Assembly (NCBI GenBank): GCA_013368445.1
Contig: JAACJO010000001.1
Coordinates: forward strand, 1,240,001-1,304,000
Source of the DNA: Leucocoprinus leucothites
Taxonomy: Eukaryota > Basidiomycota > Agaricomycetes > Agaricales > Agaricaceae
Direction of reading: 5' to 3'
Length of the DNA: 64,000 bases
Position 1 is the first letter of the stretch. The number at the start of each line of letters is the position of its first letter. Shown piece after piece: positions 35,088-46,575 of the stretch. A program made the translations under genes and the position numbers. The notes under the pieces were generated by a model. It saw only the letters and a list, made by a program, of their open reading frames with translations, was not told the origin of the DNA and made no database searches.

Positions 35088-36867
35088 TCAATGAAGTTCG
35101 AGCTTATCATCGGACCGCTCGGCGAAAGGGATATTCTGGGCTTCGGCGTCTCGCCGACGCTTGGCCTCTTTGTCGAGGAACCTCTTCAATAAAGAAATGT
35201 TATGTCCCGTGAAAACTCGATAAGCAGCCTGTTGGTTTGGATCAAGACCCTATACGAAATAATCAATACAGATAACTTGCAAGTAGTAAACGAAGAGGCG
35301 TACACTCGGAGGTAATTCCGAAAATCGTTGAATACCTTTTCTCTTCAGCGATGGCACGCCAGTAGCGGTCAGATGGTGCAGGTGCCCCAGACTCTTGATC
35401 AAGATATGGATAGACTCTAACGACAGCCGATCGCAATAGGACAGATGTAGTCTTTCAAGCGATGTCGCATGTTCGGCCAAGGCGTAGATGGCCATGTCGG
35501 TCAACTTGTGTACTCGTACGAGACTCAATCTTCGGAGACTTTGAAGACTTGCAAGCTCAAAGACAGACATGTCTGTAAGGTTTCGACAAACTTCAGATAG
35601 ACACAAGCGAATGTGAGTTTGGTTCTTCCCAATAGCGAAGGTGTAGCTACTTACAAGCAACATCAATGCATCTCAGATTAAAGCACTCCCTTGCTAACTT
35701 AACCAGTCCCCGGTCAGTGATTTGAGACACATGAGCGAGTACCAAGACATCTAGATGTGCTCCCAGACGAGAAATGCTTTCCAGAGCTGCATCGGTGAGC
35801 TGCGTACATGCTGTCAAGATAAAAGTCTGAATTCGCAAAGCATGAAACACAATTCCATCAATCGCATCATCCGTTACATTGCAAGCAGTCAGATCAAGAA
35901 CTCTCAAGTTCTCTGCCCGGTGACGTAGAAATAATGGAGGAAGAACTTCGAGCCAAGTTGTAGGACGATGGGGAAGGGGCTTCTCATTTTTTTCCTCTTG
36001 TGAGAGCATCGAATTTTCATCGGGAATGACAGAAGGAAATGCTTTGTCTGTAAGCGATGAGCAATTCGCAAGTCGTAGTGTATGTAACTTCCTATGTCAT
36101 GTTAATAATATTTTGTACACAGGACGAGAATATGCACGCACTTCGAGAAAGACCAAACATCTCTTACCGCAAGAGGTGTCAAACCAGGAAGATCCCCCAA
36201 TTCCAGTTCAACAAGCCGTGAGCACGTCTTCGCTATTGCCGATATGGACGAGTCTGTAAGCGCAGCAGCCCCGTTTAACCGCATCGACTGTAAAGGCAGG
36301 AATTTGTTCGTCACCTCCAACATTCCCGCATCGGTGACCTCAGAACACCCAGTAATATCCAACTCCTGCAGATTAATAGCATTTTCCGCCAGAGCAACCA
36401 ACGACTTGTTGGATAACTGCGGTACACCAGAAAGAACTGCTGTTTCGATATGCGGACATGAACCGAGAACAGTCGTCAAAACTTCATCGGATATTTCAGA
36501 GGACTGTGGATGTTGAAGGGTAAGATGCCGAACGCGTCTGTATTCATCGTGATTTGGGAGCCTATCAAGCACTTTGATCATGTCGTCATGAAAAGATGTC
36601 GACTCGGATTCAAGTTCGTCGAGCATATTGAAACTGGGTACAAGCAGAGGCAAGCTCAGGTTATCTGGCAGGTAGTTGGAGGGCCGTCAGTTCCGCTTTG
36701 AGCAAGTTTCTGTTAAAGCGCCATAAGCACTGGGCTACCGGGTCAACAGCATCAACACCAACGCACCGTACGTCAGGAATGTTGACCAGGTCGATGTAAG
36801 AGTAGAGAAGTTTGAAAAGAGCTGGGAGCTGTCCATCAGCACTCTTCTCCATACAAGTTAGGGTCAT
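35088..36867 (-). CDS. Diverged GRR1-like leucine-rich-repeat protein (F-box degenerate)
   Basis: A paralogue of the GRR1 gene at 56.6-59.2 kb. The LRR solenoid has at least ten repeats of the cysteine-containing type, for example LDITGCSEVTDAGM, LRLANCSSLTDKAF, LDLTACNVTDDAIDGI and LTACTQLTDAALESISRLG. It then reads CRNLTDMSVFELASLQSLRR and SLERLHLSYCD, collinear with GRR1. The C-terminus (DPNQQAAYRVFTGHNISLLK; FLDKEAKRRRDAEAQ) stops at 35088-35090 and lacks the long Gln/Ser-rich tail of GRR1. The N-terminal exon (PALFKLLYSYIDLVNIPDVR; VAQCLWRF) looks like a weakened F-box. Its join to the LRR part needs an intron ending TGCCAG near 36670; the donor is uncertain. The start is ATG 36867, or 36852. 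Length is about 490 residues. It is probably an SCF substrate receptor if the F-box works. Confidence 0.75.
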
Positions 36868-36963
36868 ACAAGCTTTCAAAACTTTTTGATCCCATCACAG
36901 AAGACCTGAACTAGGTCACCTTGCCTTGCCGATCGTCGTACGCGGTGTGTACAAACCCTCATC

Positions 36964-37297
36964 ATGCCTTCTTCTACATCTTCCACCACGTCATCTACCA
37001 ACACTGCCCGGCCAACACAAAGAGGCGTTCAGTCGTCGAGCACAGATTCGTCGAGTCGCATTCCTGTAACGCCAGCTGTCTTACGATCCATATTCGCCTC
37101 GTCGCGAACACCACACGAGGAGCGGTCGATCTCTCGCGTTGCATTCTTTCGGTGAGCTCTTGTGAGCTCTTCATTGTACCTACTAATTCTTCGGGGACAG
37201 ATTTACTGGGTTCTTATTGAGCTGTATAGCCATAAGCCTAGCTGCTGCAAGAGGAAGAGGAATTAAAAGCAGTGCCGCGTTATTAGGCGTCGTCTAG
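36964..37297 (+). CDS. Small single-span membrane protein, unknown
   Basis: The reading frame starts at ATG 36964. It encodes a Ser/Thr-rich N-terminus (MPSSTSSTTSSTNTARPTQR), then VTPAVLRSIFASSRTPHEER. An intron at 37152-37200 is removed in frame to give FFRFTGFLLSCIAISLAAAR, which is a probable transmembrane helix, then GRGIKSSAALLGVV and stop TAG 37295-37297. Length is about 94 residues. A single tail-end hydrophobic span with flanking Arg suggests a tail-anchored protein of the ER or mitochondrial outer membrane; this is inference. The intron carries a duplicated donor (see findings). I do not recognise a family. The start is only 96 bp from the divergent F-box/LRR gene. Confidence 0.55.
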
Positions 37298-37400
37298 ATT
37301 CAGGACATGTTCAAGAACATGTATACGAGAGAATGATAAATGTTCAATGCTATGTATAATTATTCAAAACGTCCGCAAACCACAGTCATAAAAGAGGAGA

Positions 37401-40400
37401 CTACAAGAGATCAACAATACCACGGGCTGGAGATATAATGGCAGAAACCTTGCTAGACATGTCCAGTACACCACCACCCTCATACGCCACCAGATCCGCC
37501 GAATCTTCATCTATCCAATCTACACCCAATAGTTTTTCAAGGTCCGTTGTTGCCAACTCGTAAGCTTGTTTTTCGCTGAGACGTCCATTGGATTCAAGTG
37601 CAGCCTGTGGACGGAATTGAAGCATGCTAAATGAATGAAGTTGTACATGCGAACTCACCAATTCCAACTCAAATCTCGTGTTCCTCGCCTCCCAACCTTC
37701 TCTCACTCCTATGCCGACAATCACACCATGCTCAATCAGTTCCATGAGAGCAGTGTTATTCGTCAGCGGTGGGCCAGGTAAACTAGACACCCGTAAGTGC
37801 TTGTTCGGTCATATATACGGGAGTTACTAACATTCGTCGTCGGTCCCAAACAGTAGGGAACGGTCTAACGGGATTCAAGATGACGCCAACACTCGCGTTA
37901 CCTGTTTTCCCCATCAGTCAATAACACCCAGAAGCCAAACAAACCACCCTCACTGATTTCTTCCGCAAGCAGGTGTGCCTCTGTAGCACCGCTGAACACC
38001 ATCCTCATCCTAGACCCAATCTTGTACTCGACGTCTGCCTTCATGATGAGAAGGGACGCCATGATGTCGGCACTATGAACATCGATCACCAAGGGAATAA
38101 CACCCTAGCCCAAAATTCTTGACCCAAACAAGCATATAAAGAGAGTAAAGTACTTACCTCCGCGGCTTTCTGAAACCATTCGCCAGTCACCCTCTCGTTT
38201 GCCTCCCAACCATAAAGAAGCCGCCTCAGAGTCGAAATCTGGCTGCTGACACTAGGACGTTTGTTCGGAAACAATGGATGTGATCGTCCCATGATGATAT
38301 GAAGAGCAGTTGCATCCTGTAAAATTGCACCCCTTTCCATAGCATGCGATGCGCCCGTTCTGAAAGTGGCAGATATTCCAGCAATCATATTGTCCCCATA
38401 TACGTCGAGGAAAAATGGCCTCGCTAGTGACGAAGTGGCCATTGTAACACCTGAACGGTATGCAGTCCTACACGGATGTCAACGAGCTTCGCTAGCTTTG
38501 GTTAAACCGACTTACAGTGCATTCCTGGTTCTAAACACCAGGGCATCAGCAGTTTTGGCGACGGCGCCAACGTCACTCAGAATGATGGGCACATCTTCCA
38601 TCATCGCATCATACTGTTCGCCATCTCCGGTCGATAACTCAGACGCGATTTCCTCTGTTCCTAGTACAGAGCCAAACGTCATCAAACCAGGACCAATGGA
38701 ACCTCCCTTCAAGTCTACCGTCGTAGCTTCTCCTTGAGTGGCCACACAGGGCTCGCCTAAACAGCTGATCTTTCCTCCATCGACCACGACAGTGATGCCA
38801 TTTTCGGAGGTATCGTATCCCAAGGCGTCTACGATCTCCCCGCCAGGCACCTTCTTCCAAACCTTTTTCACGTTCATGAAAACAACCTGGTCTCCTCGCT
38901 TAGCACCTTGCAAAGGAGGTAGGCCATCCCAGAGCACCGCTTGCTCTCTCTCTTTGTCCCAGTCCGGCACTCTCGGTGCCCTTCGCCACTGTTCTCCGTT
39001 CTTGCCGATTCCCACTTGTACTGGACTTTCCTTGTTCCTGGGTAGGGGAATTTGGAGAAGACCATCTATCCAAACTCGCATTGGAGTTGCGCCTAATTGT
39101 AGCGGGTGGGAATCCCACATCACGACGTCGGCATCAGTTCCCTCTGCTAGAATTCCGATACGGTGGTCGAGACCCGCTGCAATTGCTGGTGTAGACGTTA
39201 CAGAGGCCAGCGCAAGGTGTTCCGGAAGGCCGAAGAAATAGGCTTGTTGAGCTTCATGAATGAGGTATCTCGAATTGATGACCGGATGGTCGGTCTGTTA
39301 GTAACGGAATATTCAGAGTTCAAAGAACCTTCGGTTTACAAAAACAATTGATTACCTTCATGATGACCGAAATGTTCTTGTCACTCAAAACCCGACTGGC
39401 AAATTCGGATCCACGGTACGATTCACGTTTGTAGCGGTGATTTGTTGCAAAAAGAGCTACCGCCGGCGTTCCGCCATATCTGTCCAGTCATAAGTCAACC
39501 AAGAAGCCTGTTGCAATGTATGTTCGGAATCTCACGCCCGTTTCAAGACCTCCGGCACGAGATACGCTTCAGAAGCGTGATGGAACGACGCGAGCGGGAA
39601 TTTGAATTCGTTAGTAAGCTATGTCAAGATATCGGTTATAATTGTCAACTTGAGTTTATCCACATGAACGGACTAGAGTCTCTGGTACTTACTCTAACAA
39701 TAGCGTCAAGGTCGACGGCTTCATAACAGTGGTTCGCAACCTGGTATTCGTAAGTACCATCATCCAGAAGGCAACGAAAAGAGCTCATCTGACCTTGACC
39801 TTCCCTCTCAGGACGTCGACCAGCATCTCCCACTGGAGATCTTCTGGGAACGAATCCTTCAACGCATGCCATAGCCCGGCTTCGGCCTTCAGACAGTAAT
39901 TGTCTTGCATAGTCTTGACCTTTCGAGCTTGTTCGTAGGCGGATCGCAGTGCCCACACACTGTCCATCCTATTTCCGTATGATCTCAGGTTTTCACCACA
40001 GGCTTGTCTACAATCGTCATTAACGACGTTCCTCCCAATGGCAAAATTGTTCTTACTTCATGTGGCGCCATCTTGGGTGGTGTGGGTCAGGTTCAGTCCC
40101 ATTGAGCCCATATGGAGGCTCAACGACCATTGACAAGGATGAACGGTCGAGTGTCTTGCGAAGCTTCACCATGAATGCTTGGCCGCCTTTCGAAATGCCC
40201 GATGTCAATACCCTTAAACATAGAGGTATAGAGCGCCTCTGACCTATCGCATTTCCACTTCCGGGTAGAATTTGGGCTGCCGTAACACCACCAGCCATGG
40301 CCAGCTCGTACCCATCATCATGCGTATTCAACGCATCAATAGTCCGCAACCAAGGTAAAATAGGGCCCTTCTTCGAGTTCACATCGAATGCTCCGTTCAA

Positions 40401-41032
40401 CATCGGCGCGCTTATGACTCCCAAATGTGAATGTAGGTCAACTGTGTGTGAGTCCGGAAGTCAATGAGGGAGTCCTTCAAATTCTCATCATAAATATATC
40501 CAATCAACTCACCGAGTCCAGGTGTAACCCACGCCCCATATGCCTCGATAATAGTCAGATTTTCAGCCTGGTCGATGGTCCTAGCAGGAATCCTCCCAAT
40601 CCCCTTGATGACACCTCTATCCAGCAGAATATCCCCACGAACAATCTCCTGACCACTGTCTCTCCCCGTGAATATTGTAGCATCCCTAATGAGCGTCGCA
40701 TTATTCCCATACTCGTACCTTTCCGACTCTTTTCTAGAACGGAAAGTCTGGGGAACGACTGGAGTTGCCTTTAATGCGGCACAGCGACCGAGGATTTCTT
40801 GGGCATTGACCGGTGGACCAGCATATTCAATACTCCCTCCGCGTAACAATGCAGATCCAAATGACTCAGTTAAGCCGGCGAGGAACGAGGGTGCCAAGAA
40901 CGTCAAAGTCGCAAACCCAGCAACAAGAACAACAAGGATAGGCGAATTAACAGGTCTCTGAGCTACCCATCCTCCTGGTGGAGCTCGAATATCAGGTGGA
41001 ATATCAGGTGAAGGAGGGTTTTTTGAGGACAT
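37401..41032 (-). CDS. Membrane-anchored tandem amidohydrolase-family protein
   Basis: The protein is about 980 residues. It starts at ATG 41030-41032 (MSSKNPPSPDIPPDIRAPPG), with one transmembrane helix near residues 28-50 (PILVVLVAGFATLTFLAPSF). The first amidohydrolase module has DATIFTGRDSGQEIVRGDIL, and PGLVDLHSHLGV gives the metal-binding HxH. Other ligand candidates lie in VANHCYEAVDLDA, FHHASEAYL and MKTDHPVINSR. It closes with IGILAEGTDADVVMWDSHPL. A second module then restarts (FMNVKKVWKKVPGG; GITVVVDGGKISCLGE; VDLKGGSIGPGLMTFGS), where the HxH position is FGS. It continues to GVIVGIGVREGWEARNTRFE and ends SPARGIVDLL with stop TAG 37401. About eleven introns are present. Fungal relatives are often listed as carbohydrate esterase family 9 or imidazolonepropionase-like proteins. 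The substrate is unknown. Confidence 0.82.
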
Positions 41033-41335
41033 GGGTTAGTGCTAGTAGGGGGTCAAGACGCGGAGGTGAGTGCGCACGCACACGCACCGTAGCGCCTTGG
41101 GTAATAAGCACAGGAGCAGCATGTATGGTGTACCGTGTGTGCATGTTAACCTTGTTTATTAATGAAATTCGTTAAGCATGATCCATTGGCAGTCATGATT
41201 CTCTAGATCATATTCTCCCACTCCACGTGCACAGCTCGAGTTCCATTATGCTGCAACGATGTCCATGCGTGCAGAGTGCAGGGCTGATGCAGATGTCATT
41301 CATGATATACAGGAAGAATATACAATGCTTGGAGC
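41033..41335. other. Spacer between tandem minus-strand genes
   Basis: This 303 bp spacer contains the upstream region of the amidohydrolase gene and the 3' region of the Myb gene. It holds no supported feature. Confidence 0.5.
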
Positions 41336-43772
41336 CTATTCACTGTCGGAACTCTCCTCTGAACTCTCATCCTCATCCTCGTCTGTATCTGTGTCCACGC
41401 TGACGGGGTTGCTTTCAGAACCAGCCCTTGTAGTATCAGCGCTTCTGCTCATAGAATCGACGTCGGAAATTGCCGCGGCGCTCGTAACTTTTCGTTCTTT
41501 GCGTTTTTTTATTGTTGGTAGTGGTGGAAGAGGGAGATGAGCTTTTTTGACTCGAAGGATATCCATAATTTCTATAAAAGAGTCGAGGTTTGTTTCATTA
41601 TGCCGATCCTGAGAGAAGCGAACTTGCCTGCATGTGTCATATTTTCAAATCCCTTGATGCTGCGCTTCATGGTAAGCCAGCGGCGCTGGAGGGTATGTGC
41701 ACTCCAAAGATTCCAGTCCGGATCAGAAAGTGTTTTCCAGTCGATTTCAGTGTCGTCTCGAACGCCTAACGAATCCACTCTGGTATGGAATTAGATGGTG
41801 GAAGGGTTTAAGTTAAAGCGATAGACCCACTTATGCACCAAGATGAAGGCGTCTTGCTGGCTCCACCGCGGTTTTTCGCCCTCATTTTTGATAGTCTTAC
41901 TGAGGGCATCGGTCCTTGAGCAATTATGAGCAATCTATATATATGTGCACTTTTCTATATTCTCACCATTTGATGCGGCATTGCTGGCGTCCCCGTCTAC
42001 CTCCCATGAACTCGCTGACCTTCCCCCAAAACACATCGTTATCAATATCTTTCCCTTGTTTGATCGTCATGTCAGTAACGATCCTTGTTAATAGTTCCTC
42101 TTCTTCTTTTGACCACGGGCCTTGAAACTCGTTAGACTTCATAGTCAGAATCGGAGGGGTCAGGACTTACCGGTTACCCTAACCTCACGATTCTGAATGT
42201 GATTGCGGTAGCGATCGCGGCAATCCGAAGACATTCTCCCGACACGGAGACTAACTTTCTCCCAGGCTTGACCAAGTACTGCCACCGCTCTTGGGAATGG
42301 GTCAGACAAGAATCAAGCCATGGCATGTAGGGAACTTACTGTTTGAGTCTTATATCTTCTTCTTCTGACCACTTGCCTTGTTGTTTGAGCGGGTGGTGTG
42401 TTCTACGAACGTGATGATACACAGCTATGATTGGGCGAAGTGGCACAGCTGAAGCTGTAGAGAAGATGTGATTTAGTGGGTCGGAAAAAGACGTTAAAAT
42501 GAGAGGACTTACTGATCTCTTGCCAAAACTCAATAGTATCCCCTTTATCAATACCCTTGGGAGGAAAAATGATCTCTTGTAATTCCTCTTCAGACATGCC
42601 TCTTCTCTGATTCATCTTCAGCCATTTTAACCTCTACTAGATAACAAAAAGCCTCACAGAAGTATAATTGTCAATAGCATCACGTAACAATTGTTCCTCT
42701 ATTGCAGAAAACTTTCCCTTCTTATAAACAAGCCCTAACGGGCGATCAGCAAAGAGCTGGGATAAAAGGAACATGGGCACATACCTTCCGTTCGAACAAG
42801 CTCTGCTAATTTTGCGGCGCCTAGCCATCTGGTCGCTAGTAGTGTCGCATGGTCAGGATTACCATGTTGTTCTGGGACGTTGGGGGTCGGATGCACCACT
42901 CTGATACATGGGGTTCTTTTGGGTGGTATCCCGAGGATGGCGTTTGATGGCGCAGGGAAGCCACCAACGGGTGTGGGTGGTTGAGGAGGAGGATCCATTG
43001 GAGGAAGAAACATTGGTACTGGTTGAAAGGCTTCCAGGGGCGGCACGTTAGCAGCGGCAGCAGCTTCTCCCAATGTTTTGAGCACATTCGCGATTTTGGT
43101 GATGTCAAGATCTTGGAGAGCTCGAAGCACGTCTTCATTTGACCCAAAGGACAAATCAGAGAAGGGAAGTCCCATGCTAGTAAATGCAACTGGATCTGGA
43201 ACGGGATGCATGTGAGGATGAAGAGGGTAAGGGTGATGTTGCTCTGGGCCCATTGAGATAAAATGGGGCTGAGGGCCGGGTACAAGGAGGGGAGGATACG
43301 GTGGATCGATTTGATGTGGAGGCGGAGCGCCCAGCATGTCTGGGGATCCTCCTGTTGCTGCTGCCACAATTGCAGAAAGTAGAGCAGCAGTGGATGCCTG
43401 TGCTTCCGCATCCATAGTTTCTGCTGATATTTGTGGATCAAGGACATTCGATGTTTCTGTGGGCACGATTGAGGTGTCTTTGGACTTGCCCTTGTCCTTC
43501 TTTTTCTTTTTTCTTTCCTGTTTAGACGGATCTATCGTAGCAGTAGTGGTCTGGTCTGCTGTGATCGCGACAGGGGTATTTCCGGACGAGGAATCGTCAT
43601 GATGTTTGCGCTTTTTCTTTTTCTCTTTTGGCGCGTCAGAGTGTCGGGCATCTGTATTCACGTCGTCGTGAGAACGCTTCTTTTTCTTCTTCTTGGAGGG
43701 GTCACAGCAACTGGTATCAAGGGAAACAGAAGGTTGGAGTGTGGACGCAGGGGGATCGAGGCCAGACTGCAT
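41336..43772 (-). CDS. Myb-domain DNA-binding protein, Reb1/TTF1-like
   Basis: About 670 residues. The start ATG at 43770-43772 (MQSGLDPPASTLQPSVSLDT) leads into Lys-rich runs (SKKKKKKRSHDD; PKEKKKKRKHHDD; ERKKKKKDKGKSKD) that should send it to the nucleus. A Pro/His-rich middle follows. The DNA-binding part begins GKFSAIEEQLLRDAIDNYTS, then a helical spacer (DKGDTIEFWQEI; PLRPIIAVYHHVRRTHHPL). Two clear Myb repeats follow: GKWSEEEDIRLKQAV...CRDRYRNHI, and GPWSKEEEELLTRIV...QQCRIKWTDAL. This arrangement matches Reb1/Nsi1 and TTF1, which bind rDNA terminators and roadblock polymerases. The acidic tail ends EDESSEESSDSE with stop TAG 41336-41338. Whether it acts on rDNA or on Pol II promoters cannot be read here. 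Confidence 0.8.
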
Positions 43773-43868
43773 TTAGGGTGGGCTCTCGAGACTTAAGAGA
43801 CTCAGAAAGAACAAGCGCCCGTGTAACACCTTCAGCCTTTCTGTCACAAGCGTCACACTATGAACTGA

Positions 43869-44627
43869 TTAGTCGTCCTCGTCAAACCACCGATCTTGTG
43901 TCTCCCGGTCGTCCTCCACATCCAAGCCCTCATCGTAGTCTACTTCATCGTAATTAATACCCTGTACACTCAGTAAATAACCAAGATCCTCAATCTAATT
44001 TTCACTTACAGGTAGCAATCCATAAATAAAGCGTTCGCGAATCATCCGCTCAAAGTAGCGTTGTTTCTCTGCCTCGCTCTCTTCCTCTACCGGACCCAAT
44101 TCTTCTTCCTCTTCCTCTTCCTCTGCCTCTTCTTCCTCTTCTTCTTCCTCTTCTTCCTCCTCCTCAGGTATTGTAGTTGTCTCCGCTAGTTCCCTGCGGA
44201 CAGCCCTTACCCTCCCGGCCTCCCGCTCCTCCTCGTAATCTCGAAGGAGATTTTCCAGTTTTCCAACATGCTTCCGCTCGCCTTTCATAAATTCTTCTCG
44301 GGCCCATGCTTTTTCCTCCTCGCCTTCTTCAATCCCTCGACGCTCCCTTCCTTCCCACAATTCAGGCCATCTGTTACGGGCAGCAACAAAATCGAGCTCT
44401 GACGGATGTGTGTTTACATATCTCAGACGTCTATTACGAATAGGTATCAGGATGGTCCTGAGCTTCGGGGTAGTGATGTTGCTGAATTTGCGGAGAATGT
44501 TGGGTGGAAGCTGCGAAAGATGTTTCCTCAGAAACTGGATTGTAGAGGTGCTTGGCGAGGGCTCATAGTCTGGAGGTAGCCCCAAATATGCCAGGACGGC
44601 CCTCTCATCAAAATCCGAGTGTTCCAT
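43869..44627 (-). CDS. CCDC97-like protein (DUF2052) with poly-Glu tract
   Basis: About 235 residues. The start ATG at 44625-44627 gives MEHSDFDERAVLAYLGLPPD. The centre is charged (LDFVAARNRWPELWEGRE; FMKGERKHVGKLENLLRDYE). A long Glu-rich run encoded at about 44076-44166 follows. The conserved C-terminal block KQRYFERMIRERFIYGLLP is joined by an intron (about 43962-44010) to GINYDEVDYDEGLDVEDD and DRWFDEDD, with stop TAA 43869-43871. The late Tyr-Asp block and the DEx-tail resemble CCDC97, which in animals associates with the SF3B splicing factor. That link is inferred. It is divergent from the C2H2 gene. Confidence 0.7.
44076..44166 (-). repeat. GAA/GAG trinucleotide tract encoding poly-Glu
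   Basis: An imperfect run of CTT/CTC triplets on the plus strand, about 90 bp, encodes more than twenty Glu residues interrupted by Ala. It lies inside the CCDC97-like gene, in frame. Confidence 0.85.
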
Positions 44628-44863
44628 CGAGGGGATAAGCAGAGTTATATATCATCACATCACGGATTGTTGATCAGTTTCTGTCATCAACAACTGTCGT
44701 CATTAGTACCTTTTCTGACCTTGTCTTCACCCATGACCTTGCCTCGTCTCTACATCTTCTAATACCAACCACCCCTTGCGTCTCTAGATCTGTGTCATCT
44801 TCTGCTGTATTATACTCATTAGCTGCACCATCTGCCCGTGTTTGAAGTGAATCCTGACGCGTC

Positions 44864-46268
44864 ATGTCCCAGATTTCCGACAGTCTCGTTGTTCCATCTC
44901 AATTGCACTCAGACGCGAGCTCACTCCATTACCATCGTTGTTGGTGGGCCTGGTGTCGACATAATTTCTACACTAGAAAAGAACTGTTAGTTCATGTAGA
45001 CGTGGAACACGTACAGAAAGCGCGACCAGTGAGGCTCGCGGACATCCACGCTCTCGAAACAGCCGAGAATAGCTACTGGGACTCCTTGGACATCGAAACG
45101 CTACCTGCTCTACCCTCCAGCTCCCCGAGCCATCCTGAAATACAATCCCAAGAAGGTGGCCATCGGCAAGGTGCGGTGCATGAGGCCCTAGAATAACTTA
45201 TGAGCTAATCCATACCTCCAACTAGCCAATCTAATCGATATGCCTTCGTCTTTGCCTTCTCCTCCCACTTCCTCACCCCAAGGCCCAGGTACTCCTGTTC
45301 GCGTGCAACCATCTACTGGTCTTCCGATGAACAATGGATTACCTCAACTTTTTCGTTCGCTTGTGCCACGGGATATGTCCAACGGTCTCTTTACGCCTTC
45401 GTCGAAACAAAATACTTTGGACGTCCATATGTCCACCCCTTCCTTTGCTTCACTTTCCTCACAGTCAGGCTCCCCGGACAAGCCGTCCTACGATATCCCT
45501 GAGTCCCCTTGCTTTGACCTCCTTGTGGCGGAGGCCACGAAACGACCCGCACAACCCATACCAGAACTTCCTGAAATTGAGAACTCAAATGATGGGGCGC
45601 TCAGTCCTTCAGAAGGGTCATCGCAGGAATTGGTATTTAATCATCTAACGCAAGGGGTAGATGACGAGGAAAGCAGTCAAGAACTGGAAGGCCAATTAAG
45701 AAATGGGGACGTCAATTCCCCTTCCAACCAAGCATCCATTCAGCCAAATCTACGACTCCTCCAATCCAAGACCAATTATCCTGCAGTCTTTAGCAATCAG
45801 GAACTGGGTTTACTACCTTCAGCTCCTCTACAGGTCCAGACGCGACAACAGGATCCCATTACCTCAGCTTTTCCCAGCTCTCCATCCTACCTTCATTCAC
45901 CAGTATATCCTTTCACAACCCCAATCGCTCGGCAGTCCTGGTATCAACCCAGGCGCCGTAGATCGTCGAAAAAGAAATCGGCTTCTGAAGCATCAGGTAG
46001 CCACTCCTCTCCAGCAACCAGTCCTATAACAAAACCTGCGACGCCGTTGACCTCACCAATTCCTACCAATTTCCTCCCTGTGGCGGCCCAGGCAGTCCAT
46101 TCGTCTAACTCCCTTCCCTCTCCGGTGTTACAATCGACTCCCCAGCCACCAGAACAGTTCTCCCAATCTCAGGGAGGCTGGACAGCGACCTATAGCAGTC
46201 AAATGTCTTCATATCCCCCACTGCAAACACAAGCACCATTACGTAGCCAAAGCCTGAGCCAGGACTGA
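44864..46268 (+). CDS. C2H2 zinc-finger protein, putative transcription factor
   Basis: The start ATG at 44864 gives MSQISDSLVVPSQLHSDASS. One C2H2 finger is visible: HRCWWAWCRHNFYTRKELL then VHVDVEHV, with Cys-x4-Cys and His-x4-His. ARPVRLADIHALETAENSYW follows. An intron at about 45171-45226 joins GGHRQ to ANLIDMPSSLPSPPTSSPQ. The rest is a long Ser/Pro/Gln-rich region (SSQELEGQLRNGD; SWYQPRRRRSSKKKSASEAS) with a basic patch that could be a nuclear signal. The stop is TGA 46266-46268, giving about 425 residues. A single finger may need a partner or extra contacts to bind DNA. I cannot name an orthologue. It runs in tandem with the RNA-dependent RNA polymerase, 307 bp apart. Confidence 0.7.
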
Positions 46269-46575
46269 TATTGACAATACCAATAACTCTTCTTGTTGTT
46301 TCCTTTGTTTCCTTGACCTTTCAACCATATCCATGTATTCTACACACACATCTATACTTAGTATTCTATAGGCGCTTATTCGAAGCTGTCTCGTGCCCGT
46401 GCTCAATCGAGTCAATGCACATTAATCATTTATCATACTTATCAAGTCCCGTGATGCTTGCTTTAAGAACCCACCTCCTTTCACGCCACTCTCCATCCGC
46501 AGTCACTCTCTCGTCGTCCATCGCACTAGCAATCTCAATCCCAATCGAGCTTCACCAGGGTAGCGCGTTATCATC
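46269..46575. other. Spacer upstream of RNA-dependent RNA polymerase
   Basis: This 307 bp spacer is C/T-rich close to the polymerase ATG, as is common for fungal core promoters. No coding exon was supported. Confidence 0.5.

Noticed and set aside
42836..43447. 203-codon minus-strand frame inside the Myb gene
   Set aside because: It is the alternative frame of the Pro/His-rich coding exon and has no recognisable features.
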